Source: Cloeon dipterum (lineage: Eukaryota > Arthropoda > Insecta > Ephemeroptera > Baetidae). Taken from it: a stretch of 64,000 nt of DNA. Made by a program: the position numbers and the translations under genes. How positions within the stretch are numbered: position 1 is the stretch's first letter; each line of letters begins with the position of its first letter. Location of the stretch: the NCBI RefSeq assembly GCF_949628265.1, contig NC_088787.1, positions 19,892,501-19,956,500 of the forward strand, in the 5' to 3' direction. This document shows positions 11,001 through 22,400 of this stretch, in pieces. A model generated the notes under the pieces. That model ran no database searches. It was not told the DNA's origin and was given only the letters and a program-made list of their open reading frames with translations.

Positions 11001-12773
11001 ATGCCTTATGAATAATTTCAGACTTGGGGGCGCCGTCTACAAAGATCTGCAGGAGAATGAGACTTTGGGGCATAGAACTGCCAAAACGACTGCTTCCGTC
11101 GCTTCCGGCTGGGCCGGGGGTTTCGCCGGTGCCGCGGCTGGCAACAGCGTCGGCACCATTGTCGGTTAGTAAATAAATGATTCCGTGCGTGCGACCATTT
11201 ATTTCGCTTCCAAGAGAGGAAACCCGGAAACAGAGTGCTTTCCTCGGAAAAGTGTGCATGCGTGGTGCAGTGACCTTGGCTTTTGTTGTTGGTAGGTGGT
11301 GCGATCGGTGCCGCTTTCGGAGGGATTGGGGCCGTGCCTGGAGCGGCCATCGGCTCCATGGTCGGATGCCTGCTCGGAGGCGTCACCGCCGGCGTCGGCG
11401 CAAGCACTGTTGCGGAGGTTGTCGTTGAGAAACTCAGGTAATTCACACTTAAAAGAGAAAAACTTGTGAAAATGTCAATATTTTTAGCTCCGCAATGAAT
11501 ACGTCTGAAATGTACGCGTTGCGGAGGTGCCGTTCAGGGAGGAATGGAATGAACCTCACTGTATTATGGCTACATTCAGAATAATCCACATTACGTACAG
11601 ATTAAATTTATTTAAACATTTTTCGACATTAAAAATATACAAATCACGCTTTATTTCTTTTTTTTAAATATTTTGTTTATTACAAGTCCTACCACTTGAA
11701 ACGAATTATCGGCTGATGCTCAATTACCCAGCTACTAATCTCAGCAATGAAATTTTAATATATTGCAAATAATTATTTTGTCTTTCAGTTCTTTCAAACT
11801 AAGTTATGAAATATAAATTATCTATGCTTCAAGTTTTATGGAGGGAAAATACCATAAAACATATTAAATATAATTTCATTTAGTCAAACGCCACAATTTA
11901 CAAAAGAACATAAATCTAGCGTTGCTATAATATAGCATATTATGTTGCTGCTTTCTTTTGAGATAGTTTATTATTTGATTTGCTTAATAATACATACTGA
12001 TTTGGCTACAAAATTTGATTTTACATTTAATATATTATTAATAAATCTTAGAGGCACCCTAATTCTTTGCTATCAAGCAACTCAGATGACATACGTTTTT
12101 TTTAAATTCAGGATGGCAATGTTTTAAGTTTTCGAGATTAGCGGTAGAATGTGTGTCTAGCTGGTGTCATGCGCTCCAGCTTTGGCCGTGCTGGATGTTT
12201 AATTTTTTTCCAATTGTTGAAAAAAGATTTTGTTTGTTAAACAGGGGCAATCTGCAGGGCGTGGTGTCGTGCACGGAGGAAGGGCACCTGGTGGTGAAGC
12301 CGTCGTTCCCGCCGGAGAACGAGGAGCAGGAGGACGAGTGGCTGGAGATTTTGCGCGTGGTGGCGTGCGTTGCGCTGCGTGGGCGGCACATGAGCGTGGT
12401 TGCGTACCAGCCGGCGCACCAGGTGTTCTCGGCCGAGATCTCCAACATTCTGCAGCCAGAGAGCGTGAAGAGCGAGCAGCGCTTGTTCGTCACCGAGTCG
12501 ATCATGTCGTGGCCCATCGTGCGCGAGGTGTGTGGCACGCCGCAGTTTTTCTTCTCGGCGCTGGCGATGACGCCGGTGCCGCTGCCCTCCGACCTGGCCA
12601 CGCTGCGCGGCTGCGTCGAGCACAACTTGCCCGACACCATTGTCTGCGAGTACGTTTGCATGAACAGTAACGGCAGCGCCCTCTACTGGCTCAACCCACA
12701 GGGCGGCGCCGAAATTGCCTTAGATTTGCTAGCCAAGCAGTCGCCCTATCTGCAGGTCAAAACCGTCGTCTAG
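8067..12773 (+). CDS. Uncharacterised protein with glycine-zipper segment
   Basis: Five exons, join(8067..8220, 9789..10173, 11022..11164, 11296..11437, 12245..12773), all with GT/AG junctions and matching phases (1, 2, 1, 2), encode 450 residues. Residues 1-50 start with an Arg-rich stretch (SHSRRRRSLLR). Around residues 130-144 is the motif HLNINPKFTGVADPH. Residues 161-180 form a hydrophobic helix ending in DSYR. Residues 198-270 are a Gly/Ala-rich glycine zipper (repeated GxxxG, such as GGAIGAAFGGIG) that could pack in or against membranes. The last 175 residues are ordinary globular sequence that I do not recognise. The NPKxTGxxDPH plus glycine-zipper arrangement resembles uncharacterised proteins I recall from fungi and invertebrates, but I cannot assign a function. 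A copy of the interspersed repeat fills most of intron 2. Confidence 0.8.
8221..9788 (+). other. Intron 1 of the glycine-zipper gene
   Basis: Bounded by donor GTAAGC and acceptor TTCTTCAG. The first 150 bp remain GC-rich; the rest is AT-rich with no open frame or recognisable element. Confidence 0.6.
10470..10960 (+). repeat. Interspersed repeat, copy 1
   Basis: A diverged member of the family seen near 17.2, 27.3, 32.5, 49.7 and 59.5 kb. The best matching blocks are TGCTATTGAAATTTAAG (near 10488), CGAGACTAACGGTGTG (near 10561) and a downstream block with ATCTTTGACC (near 10757). It lies within intron 2 of the glycine-zipper gene. Boundaries are approximate. Confidence 0.4.
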
Positions 12774-12944
12774 GTTCCTAAACGCGCGACTAACACACTC
12801 CCAAAGGAGATTAATCATTTCTATCTCCGCGGCTAATTTGCTTCTCGCGTCGCATTTCCCAACTGGGCTGTGAAATACGCACCTTTTTTGGGCATTTTAT
12901 CCATCCATCAAATAGCCCCAATTTTTTCAGTCTTTAGAAAATTG

Positions 12945-13660
12945 TGAAATTAACTGTAATTTTTCACTACAGACCTTAAAGAGAGACATGCGGAGTGAAA
13001 AAAGTCGTCGAACGCCTCTTTGCTCCCATAGGAATCACTTGTTCAATGTCAGTAGTAAATCGCTCACCATTCTGCTACTGATAATCGGAAAACCGGGAAA
13101 ACCGATTGTTTTTGGCGTCTAATTTCAGCTGAAGAGTCAATCTATCGATTATAAGCGCAAAACAGATTTAAAACAACCAATTTTATTGCGGATAAAGCAG
13201 TTAATACTCTGCTCGGAATATCCCCGACTCTGATTGGCTGACGCAACGCGCATGTCAGCAGCTCCCACACGCGATTTACAGCACGCAAGAGCTGCATTAT
13301 TGCTGAGGTTGAAGAGCTGCTGACATGATGCGCGTTGCGTCAGACAATCAGCGATGAGGATTTTTCGGGCAGAGCTGCTCTCTCCGATTTGCGTTTTTAC
13401 TTTCGCAATTTTAGCGATTTTAAAACCAACTTTTTAAGGGTTTCTGCAATAACAGATCGATGAGCCGGCTCTTCAGCTACAGGTGTAGAGATCAAATAAT
13501 CGATTCTCGTTCATTGGTAGCAGAATGGCAAACCGATTTACCGCACGCATTTAAAATGGGGTTTTTGTGGGAGCAAAAATGTGTTTGGTTAATCTATCGA
13601 ACCTGCTTTGGCACTCTCAGCCAAAAAGAAATTGAGTGGAAAACTGTTTTTTAATTTAAA
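12945..13660. repeat. Long imperfect inverted repeat (foldback element)
   Basis: The two arms are about 320-345 bp each around a spacer at 13265-13313. The inner arms are nearly perfect: GACGCAACGCGCAT (left, about 13240) faces ATGCGCGTTGCGTC (right, about 13328), flanked by TCAGCAGCTC and GAGCTGCTGA. Further out, paired blocks persist with indels: AGCTGAAGAG/CTCTTCAGCT, CCATTCTGCTAC/GTAGCAGAATGG, TTTGCTCCCA/TGGGAGCAAA. The element has no coding potential. It fits a foldback or MITE-type insertion. If it is inside the 3'UTR of the gene ending at 12773, the transcript would form a long hairpin. Confidence 0.75.
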
Positions 13661-15108
13661 AAATTACATTACTTTCCCCCCAGATAAAAATTGCTTTAGC
13701 TTTCATATTGCTGATTTAAAAAAAAACAATTTTTAAGTCCTCAACTTTAACTTCCAATTATTTTTTTAAAGCTTGTCCTCTCATTCAAAATATATGTGCG
13801 TATAGTCTAAATTTCACAGCCCTAGAAGTTTAATGTAGTTCTAAAATATATGTATTTATACAATCTCTTGACAGAGATGCTGCGCAACTTCCAATGACTT
13901 CAAGTGTTGAAAGGCTGTCATTAAAATTTTTTATTTTTAAAACTGTTTATCTCAACTTTTACCACAGTCCTTGCAATCACCACTGGAGAATTTTTTTAAA
14001 ATTATGATTGAAAGCAAATAATTTTGAGCAGTCCCTTTTGCTCTACGCAACCGAAACTGCAAAATAATTAATCGGATAAAATGTTTTGCAATTTTGTTAT
14101 TTAAGATATCTTCTAGAATTCAATATGATTTTTTACTAATTTAAACAAGTGGTGAAGTAAAGACTGCAAAGGTGATTTGCAAAAAAAAAACTGCAATTTT
14201 GTTCCATACAAAATGATATAACTTTTAATTCAACTATATTGTGAAATTCACAAGAAAAGTCTAAGAATGCTACGTTTTAGTTGGGGGTGAACTTGATGTA
14301 CGTTTTTGTAACCCAAGCTCATTCATTGGTTGAATTATTTTTTTAATTTAGTAATTCGCAGAGATCACAAAGATTAAAAAGTGACAAATTATCAAAATTA
14401 TATCAAATTTCAGTCTTATCTTCAAAATTTTGTTTAGAAGAGTTACAATTAGACAGATAAATCGATTGGTCAGATATCGCATTTAAGGAAATTTCCTTCG
14501 GGGGTTTGTTCTGGATTCTGTTTCTGCAGTCAAATTAAATAGATACCAAAATTCTGAACGCTGATGAAATTTTTATGTGTAGATAAAGTTTTCTTGCAAT
14601 TTTTATGCTCCTGGAAAAACTACGTACACATAAAAAATATTATTTTAAATTGATTTTTTGTAATAGTTGTAAAATGGAGCCACATTTCACGTCCATCAGC
14701 TCAGAATAATTTTTAAAATTATCTTACATTTTTTACAAACTATAGTCGATTTCCATGACCAAATTCTAAGAATAAGGGTCTTTCCGGAAAAATGATATTT
14801 TATTTCAATGATTACTTCAAATTGTATCGAAAATTATCGTTATTGAACGAACACTGGCTTGAATTTTTTATTTTCCCATGATCAATTTAGTTCTGAGCTC
14901 TAAATATCCCCAAGTGATCTTTGAAAGGTGCCCGATCGAAATCAATTAAATTTTTGATCAACTAAAACTTAGCATGCTTCCTTGTTAGCTTGACTTTTCG
15001 CAACCGCACAAGTTTTTATCTTGCATTCTCCTTTCTTGCATAAAATGCAACCTGTCTCTGGGACGAATTTAATTGATTTTAAACTGAACAAACTCTCCTC
15101 CCTTTCTC
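13661..15108. other. AT-rich intergenic DNA
   Basis: I see no gene, repeat unit or motif cluster here. Homopolymer runs are common and open frames short. Confidence 0.5.
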
Positions 15109-15110
15109 CT

Positions 15111-15176
<66 letters not shown>

Positions 15177-15200
15177 GCTCTCTCTCTCTATATCTCTCAA
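15109..15200. repeat. (CT)n microsatellite
   Basis: An essentially pure CT run from about 15115 to 15174, followed by an interrupted continuation to about 15199. The Leu/Ser and Arg/Glu open frames across it are artefacts of the repeat. Confidence 0.97.
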
Positions 15201-17109
15201 TCCAAAGCCTGTGCGGCCGAACCACTTTTGCGCCAGGTAGCCAATCTTGATAAATATAGGTCCCATGACTCTTGGATACCACTACACTTGCCTCTAGATA
15301 ACATGTAACTATCGCTCAAAGAAGTCAGTCAATATTGCAACAATCTTAAATGAGACATATCATGGTACTTTAAGAAAAGCAAGACGCTGGAAACACAATT
15401 TACGGCTGGAAAATGGGAAGACAAAAGAACATATCGATCGGAAAATGTGACGAGGTACGCGGATCTTGAAAGAATTGATGGAAAAAAAATAAATAAACGC
15501 TTTGGAATTTGTACACTTACACAACATGATTAAATTAAATATATACAGTATTATATCCGAAACACAAGAGAGCCATTGGAGTTTTGCGAGGAATCAACCA
15601 ACTCTCGATATGACTGTAGTTCCGATTGTGCTTAGATTAGACTGATCAAGTTTTGCCACGTTCAACCCCGCAGAAATCGCTTTATGAGATGCATATTTAC
15701 TGAAAATTTACGCGCCTGACTTTTGCAGGACCAACTTACATTAAATTTCATCTGATTTTTCTATACGCGAAACGAGACGCACAAAGAGTTTATGCAATCG
15801 ACGACCAGCACACATATCATTGCAGACGAAAAAGAGCTTGATTAATTGTAATTGACGCGCACTGTTAGAAAGATGCGTGAAACTGGCGCAATTTTGCAGG
15901 TTTTAAATTTGTGTTCTTACACCACGGACCAAAATTCGTTTCCCGACCTCTTCGGTTTGACTGCAGTTTCTAGCAGTGTGCATAGGTTTTGAACTTTTGA
16001 TACTCATACTTCTTTGAATATTTTTAAAAATTGACTTACATAAGATATGCATGAATAGCTTTATATACGCGCGCGCACTGCACAAATACATAGGCCTAAA
16101 CGAACTCGCGACTTTTTGCAAGCTGGGGTTGAATGTGTCACTTGACTTGCTTCACATTAGTGCTCAAAAGAATTAGGCAAAGAATGTCAATTTGCAATTT
16201 GTACGTACAATTATATTACTATATCGAAAGAGAACAAAAAATTTTGGAAAACACGCATAAATATTTATATCTGTTCCTAAGCTAACATCTTCTTAACCGG
16301 AGAAAAGATCGTATATTATATATGACATATTTGTGCACAACTAGAGAATTTGTAACAAAAGATATGTATTTATAGAAAAGTTGCTTCCAATTGAACGTTA
16401 TATTTATGGCGTAGGTGTTTATATGAGGCGAGTATTTTTCTAGAATTTGAGGCTTATAATACATTGTTAGTGCATCTGTGATTATAAATTTATTAATGTA
16501 TGACTGTTTTACCGTTGTTGTGCTTTGTCCTTTTACAAAAAATCCAGGTGAGCAGGCGAATTTCGTTCCAGCGAGCTTTACTTTTCAAACGACGCGCGTT
16601 ATTGTCATGCTTTTGTCGGTACAAAAATTGTGTCTTTTGGTTTGCTCGCACGAGTCGATGCACAAAACCGTTAATAGAGTTGTATCTCTCGTAACAGATG
16701 TTAGGCCTAATTATACTATTTACCATTCTGCTCGCCGTTGTGACCAAAAGCAAGGGCTTTACCTCGGCGCAATGGAAAACAACTGCTGTACGTCTCTTTT
16801 ATTCTTACTAAAATATGCACGATTTCCTCGGTCGGGCACGCACAGCTTCTGGAAACTTTTCCAAATTCGGCAGGCCATTGCAGAAATAAGCCGTGTTGTT
16901 TGGGAATGACTGCTGAGCAGAGACAACTCAGAGAAATGGACGAAATATTAATGATATGCATAAATATTTAAAAAAAAAAGGAATTTACGCATTACACAAT
17001 TCATGTATTGTGTAGAGAAATAAATAAAGAATTTGAAAAATTACAAAGCCTCTTTTATTTATATCTAGAGTGTTTAAATTACCAACCCATGCCTTATTTC
17101 AAATTAAAA
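15201..17109. other. Intergenic DNA, nothing recognised
   Basis: Somewhat less AT-rich than its surroundings between 15.4 and 16.9 kb. An open frame at 16478-16909 has no motif or splice context I can defend. It may be an old transposon remnant or regulatory DNA upstream of the exchanger gene. Confidence 0.4.
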
Positions 17110-17550
17110 CAGTATTTTTTTCAAATCAAATGCTTAAGAAAAAATTTCCAGCGTTACAAAAAGTTTGAACTATTTTCAGGGGTTGCAATTCAACAATTTG
17201 GGGGAGTAGGGTGAGCATCTCTTAAACCCTTTAGCTGGTCAGGGGAGGTTAGCACGAGTCTAACAGTGTATAGTTTTGGCAATTCTGATGGTTAGAAACC
17301 GAAATTTAGAGTTGGCAATAATTGCAAATAAGGAAAAAGCATGTCTATAATAGTTTAAAAGAGGAATTTTTCAAAAACGAACAGTAACACCACCCAGAAA
17401 ATTTCAAGTTTCAGTTTAACTTGTGTGTGTACATTTTGAAAATTCACAGATCCTTATTGATCACCAAAAATTATAATAGAAACAAAAATTAACAGTAAAA
17501 GACCTTTGACCATAACCTAGAACATCAAATTCTTTCTTTAAACAAATTTT
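17110..17550 (+). repeat. Interspersed repeat, copy 2
   Basis: It shares with the other copies the block TTAAACCCTTTAGCTGGTCA (near 17220), then CACGAGTCTAACAGTGTA, a GGTTAGAAACCGAAATTTAG block, and GACCTTTGACCATAACCTAG further down. It ends shortly before the exchanger's GC-rich leader exon. Boundaries are approximate. Confidence 0.55.
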
Positions 17551-17619
17551 GTATTTCTTTCCAATCTGAATAACAATTATTGAAGAAAAAATAAATCTTT
17601 TTTTTTTTGTTTGGGATGA

Positions 17620-17947
17620 TTGATGTGTGCCGTGAACGCGGCGCGGCCGGCAAGCAGAGAATGCAGAGATTTCGGCGGCGCCGCGCTAGATGGCAACGGC
17701 GGCGAGCGCACTGAAAAGGCTAACGGGAATCGCGGCAGAGGCGGCCGGGTTATCGAGCGAGAGCGGAACATCTGGCTGCGGCTCATTCACTCCGCTCGAC
17801 GCTCGACGTCGACGTTGGACTGGCCTGGCACTCGCCGAGCGACCGCTGTGACGTGCGCACCTCAGCCACCGGCACGCGCGGCAATGACCTGCCTGCACTG
17901 AGAACAAAGCCCCGACCTGCGCCACCTTCCGGCCTTGCCCGATTCAT
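17620..17947 (+). promoter_or_regulatory. Nhe2: GC-rich promoter/5'UTR exon of the Na+/H+ exchanger gene
   Basis: A CpG-rich island ends at a strong donor (TTCAT|GTGAGTG, intron from 17948). The next acceptor, TTTCCCAG at 19425, begins the exon holding the exchanger start codon, so this is a good candidate for the non-coding first exon. Upstream ATGs near 17613-17620 open a 93-codon frame ending at 17901. If included in the mRNA it would act as an uORF; the encoded peptide looks like GC-rich filler. The island extends past the donor to about 18080. The transcription start site is not determined. Confidence 0.5.
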
Positions 17948-19425
17948 GTGAGTGCTCCTGCGAGCCGAGACCCGACTGCCCCCGGCCCGCCCCCGCCGCC
18001 TCCTCCGCGGCCCCTTCTCGGCCGATGCCGACGATTATTGATTTGTTTGCCGCTGCCGCCTCCCCGTGCTCCCGGCTTATTATGATCGTGTTCCGTGCGT
18101 GTTATTTCCACACTTTTCGCGACGTGGCTCCTTTTTACTACTTTTGGTCCACACTAGGATATATTTTTTGTTTGGTCTACCGCGCATATTGGCTGCTCTC
18201 TGCACTAGTTTTTTTTTTTGGTGACTGATGAAAACGAGAGAGAACCTTTCCGCGTGTGATTCATATTTTCACGTTGACAGCTCAAAAAAGAGGCGTGACA
18301 ATGTTATAATTTTACTTTCACGGGCAAGTTTGTCTAAAAATTCCCAAAATTTTGTTCCTCTTGTTTCTCTCTGTCTAATTTGAGACCTAAACAATATTTT
18401 ATTTTGCTTTTTGCACTTAAATTTAAATTTAGAATTAATTTGCTGCCTATTATTACACAGGATGTGTAGTTTTTGTCCCTTTTGTTCCTAATAATGGCTC
18501 ATAAAAATAATCACAAAGAGAGGTTCTTCTCGAGAAAAATAAGTTATGCGACTGAAAACCAAGCTCTCCCCTGAAGAAGAAAAATGAAGCTTTCTCATTT
18601 TTCTCAATTTATTTTCGTAAACTATATTTTGCTTTTTTAAATCTCATTTACATTTGCCGTTTTTCAAATTAGGATAATTTTCCTATCCAATATCACGAAA
18701 AATTGGCTTGTTGTAAGTTTAATCTGTACACTGATAGCGAGAAAGTTTCTATAATAAAAGATCATACAACTACAGGATCTCTGGCCTATAATCTCATTAT
18801 TTAAAAAATTATTTTGTGATCAAAAGGCTTATGACTTGGAGCTGTCTAAAAATTTATTTCAAAAACATGGATAGTTCTGTTTGTTATTCAACAGATCTAA
18901 AATTAACGCTTTTACTGAAAATCTGATAAAAAATATGCTGCACTGAACATTTTCGCTAACACTTAAAAACATGAAAGCAAAAAAATTGCGTCTTACGTGA
19001 AGTTAAGATGGTCTTAGACGGTATTCAGTCACCTTTCAGAAAGCTTTGACGGTTTTAAGTATGGTTAAAATAGCTTTAAATTGCATTGATGGTCCCACAA
19101 CGGTTGGAAATTCACAAAAAATTAACCAATCGTCTTAATATTACAGCCCTACATTACTTATTAAAAGTTTTGAATTGATTTCAAAACTGCGTTAAAAAAA
19201 TATCCAAAAATCCTCATCAAAACAATAATATCAATTTATTTTCGTGAATCTCTAAAATATTCTGTTTTCTAATGGGAAATAACAGTTTTTCGTCGACGCG
19301 ACTAATCTCCCATTATTTTTAATTAGCAACTTTGGTGTACATATCTAATTTAGTATTTAATCCATCCCTTCCAAATTTATTTTTTCAGTTCACTTTGCTG
19401 ATTGAGGCTGAATTTTGTTTCCCAG
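17948..19425 (+). other. Nhe2: Putative intron in the exchanger 5'UTR
   Basis: Bounded by GTGAGTG and a pyrimidine-rich TTTGTTTCCCAG acceptor. The interior is AT-rich with nothing recognised. Its status as an intron depends on the leader exon being real. Confidence 0.45.
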
Positions 19426-19456
19426 GCACTGCATCCGCGTCCGTACGCGCTGAGCG

Positions 19457-22400
19457 ATGCGCGGCGCCGCGCTGGCGGTGTTGGCGCTGGCGGCCGTTGT
19501 GGCCGTCGGCGCCGCAAACAACGTGCCGCACCTGACGCAAAACCTGGCGTCGCAACGCGGCTACGAACTGGTCGAGGACCAGTCGGCCTCCAGCACCGAG
19601 GAGCCTGCCGGCGGCAACCACAAGAAGGACCACGACCGCTACCCCGTGTTCAGCGTCGAGTTCGCCAGGGTCGAGACGCCCTTCATCATCGGCCTCTGGA
19701 TCTTCTGCGCCAGCCTCGCTAAAATCGGTGAGTGCACCACTGCGGTTTCCTGCCTGCCAGGGCCATTTAGTGTTTATTTACAGTCGTTTTCAGCGAGTCT
19801 TTGTCAAAAGCTGGTCTGTGTGGAATGCGAAAATTATTTATTAGGACAGAACAGTTGAAAAGGAGAAAAAGGAAAGCTAAAAGATTGTGAAATCTAATTT
19901 TGCTCTTAGGAAAGTATACTTAAATTACGATAATTTTATTTCATTGTAAAATTACCTTTATTAGTACTAGGGTTGCGAATTATATGAATCAATTGTATTC
20001 AAAAGAAGCAACAAAAACCATTTTTTCTGCAGCTCTAAAATATTACCCAAGTTAAAAAAGTTAAACTGAATTTAAAAAAACGGTAAGCCTGAGGAAACAA
20101 TTCAATATTTAAAATTATATATCCCGGTTTTGCCCAGTCGTTTAGTTGAATTGAGATAAAACATGGATATAGGGTCGAAAACTGGAGAAAATATCCACAA
20201 AAATAGTTTCTTTTAGTAGTGCGAATGTTTGAACCACTAAATCACAGATAAATTTAAGATTTTAGACTGCTTTTGTCAATTCCTTGAATATTTTAGCAGC
20301 TTTTGAACGGATTTTAGAAAGTTCAACATTTTTTACAGCCTTGAATTTTCTTGGCTCACGTTTTCACAAAATAAATTAAATGCACCAAAAAGTCCGCTCT
20401 TTGTTCACGATAAGAAAGAATCATTGAAATTCACGCCGTAGTTGCAATGAAAGGGTGAGCGTGATACATCCATACGTGTGGATGAAGTTTTCATTTGCGG
20501 CAGTCAATTTGAAGTCGGTTTGCTTATGAACCCGATTTGGCAAAAGCAACACAAAATTCTCGAGCATTTTTGTTTATACCTGTGGCCTTTTAAGCGCTCT
20601 TCTAGTTGTCCTCATCCGAAAGATTTTTATAATATTAAAATTAGAATAGCAAATAATAAGAAATCTCCAGTCTTGAAGCCACTTGAATAAAGTCCTTTCT
20701 TGGAAAACAAAGCACTTGAACAAATCTGTTAAAAAACACAAGACAAAGAACCACATTCGCTCTCATGTGATCTAACTAGTTGTTTCTCAAGAGCATCTCA
20801 TTTTTACCTCGTGAGCTATTATCAGTGGAAAAGAGCCCAATAATCGCTATCGTGGGAAAACCACACAGGTGTCGTCGGCCGTGCGATTAGAGTCACGAGT
20901 GCGTGTGCCTCCATTCATGCAAAGCAAACAAATCTCGATGCTCATCGACAAAAAATATACTGCAATTATGGACACGACGAGCGTCGCTGCTTGAATTCGA
21001 AAAGGCGTCGCTGCACACCGCACACACGCGCTCTCGGAAGAGCTCCCAGTGTCATGAGAGTTATTATAAATATATATTCGGCTGGCGGGCGCAGACACGC
21101 GGCTGGACGCGCCGAGTGACGTTGCAGGCTGCTCACTATTTTTGGACGCGCCGCACGCATTCCTCGTATTTATAATTTGGACAAAAATTAAGCATAAGCT
21201 GTGTGCGCGCAGCTTTGCAAAAATAATAACTATCTACTCAGTCATGCGGGTTAGTGTCTGTGTCATGCTGGCCTGCTGACGGGATTGTTTAATGAGGACA
21301 TTTTGGCAGCGTAAAATGACACTGCTCATCTCCTGCTGGGCTTTAATTTTCTAACTTGGCATGGAGAAACTCGGTTCGGAGATGAGCGGTGTTGCTAAAC
21401 AGTGGTCTTTTCTGCAGTTAAGTGAAAATAATTTAGTGAAAAATCGCACCACCTTTGGTGATTGATTTAAAGCCGAAATTAAAAATATATTTGGATTGTT
21501 GGTATAGTTAGTTAAATTGTTCAAAGTAACAATATATGTTCTATAATGTGAAACAAAATCTAAAGAGAACTTTGCTATTTTTAAAATTCTTTTTTCAAGT
21601 AAGGAGACAGTGCTCATAAATTTAAAAGCGTGCTAACTTTGAAGCAACTTTAAAAAAAATTACAACGCTACCTGCTTCAATTATGGTTTTAACTGAATCC
21701 TTATATGTCGTGATTATTGTATGCATTGCCCACAAGGATTTTTCTGTTTTTTGCAGTATCAATCCTATGACCTTGGGTCAATGTCAAGAGACTTTAAAGA
21801 GCTGCTTGCAAAAGCCAAGAATAGTTTAAATGAAAAAAATCAAGTGAAAAAATAAATTGCAATCTGTGCGAGCAATCTCTTAAAAAAATAACCCTAAATG
21901 ACTCTAAAGTTATAGTGATTGAGCTATGTATTTAGATAATTATGATTAAAAACAAGCACCTGCTTCACGGAGATGCACGTCGTTTGACGTGGAAAACAAT
22001 ATGCAAAACACGTTTAAAAAGCAATCAAGAGGGCTGATATCACACAACTCGAGACTTTCATGAGAGATTAATCGCTTCAGCAGTGAGTGACACGAGATCA
22101 AATTGGCGAGTCATATGATGCTGTGTCGTGTGAGTGATACGGCTCGCCTCGTGTCCCTTTCTTTGAGTAAGCGCGCAATTAGCTCCCGCGTCAGCACTTC
22201 CTCAAACTCTTTTTCTCACTTAACTCGCTCGTTCACCGTCGAGTTGTGTGTCGGGAGCACAGGCAAAAAGCACCCGTTGTTTTTATTCAATAAAACGAAT
22301 CAAGGTTGAGCGTACGAGGCGCGTTGGAGGCGTGCACTTTGCTTTGCCGCATGCTTTTTAATAACTGTTCCGCCTTTCCAATCCTGCTTAACTTTGCTTT

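Noticed and set aside
12237..12661. Minus- and alternate-frame open readings over exon 5 of the glycine-zipper gene
   Set aside because: GC-rich coding shadow; only the frame in phase with exon 4 gives a continuous protein.
15021..15308. Leu/Ser-rich and Arg/Glu-rich frames
   Set aside because: Translation of the CT microsatellite on the two strands.
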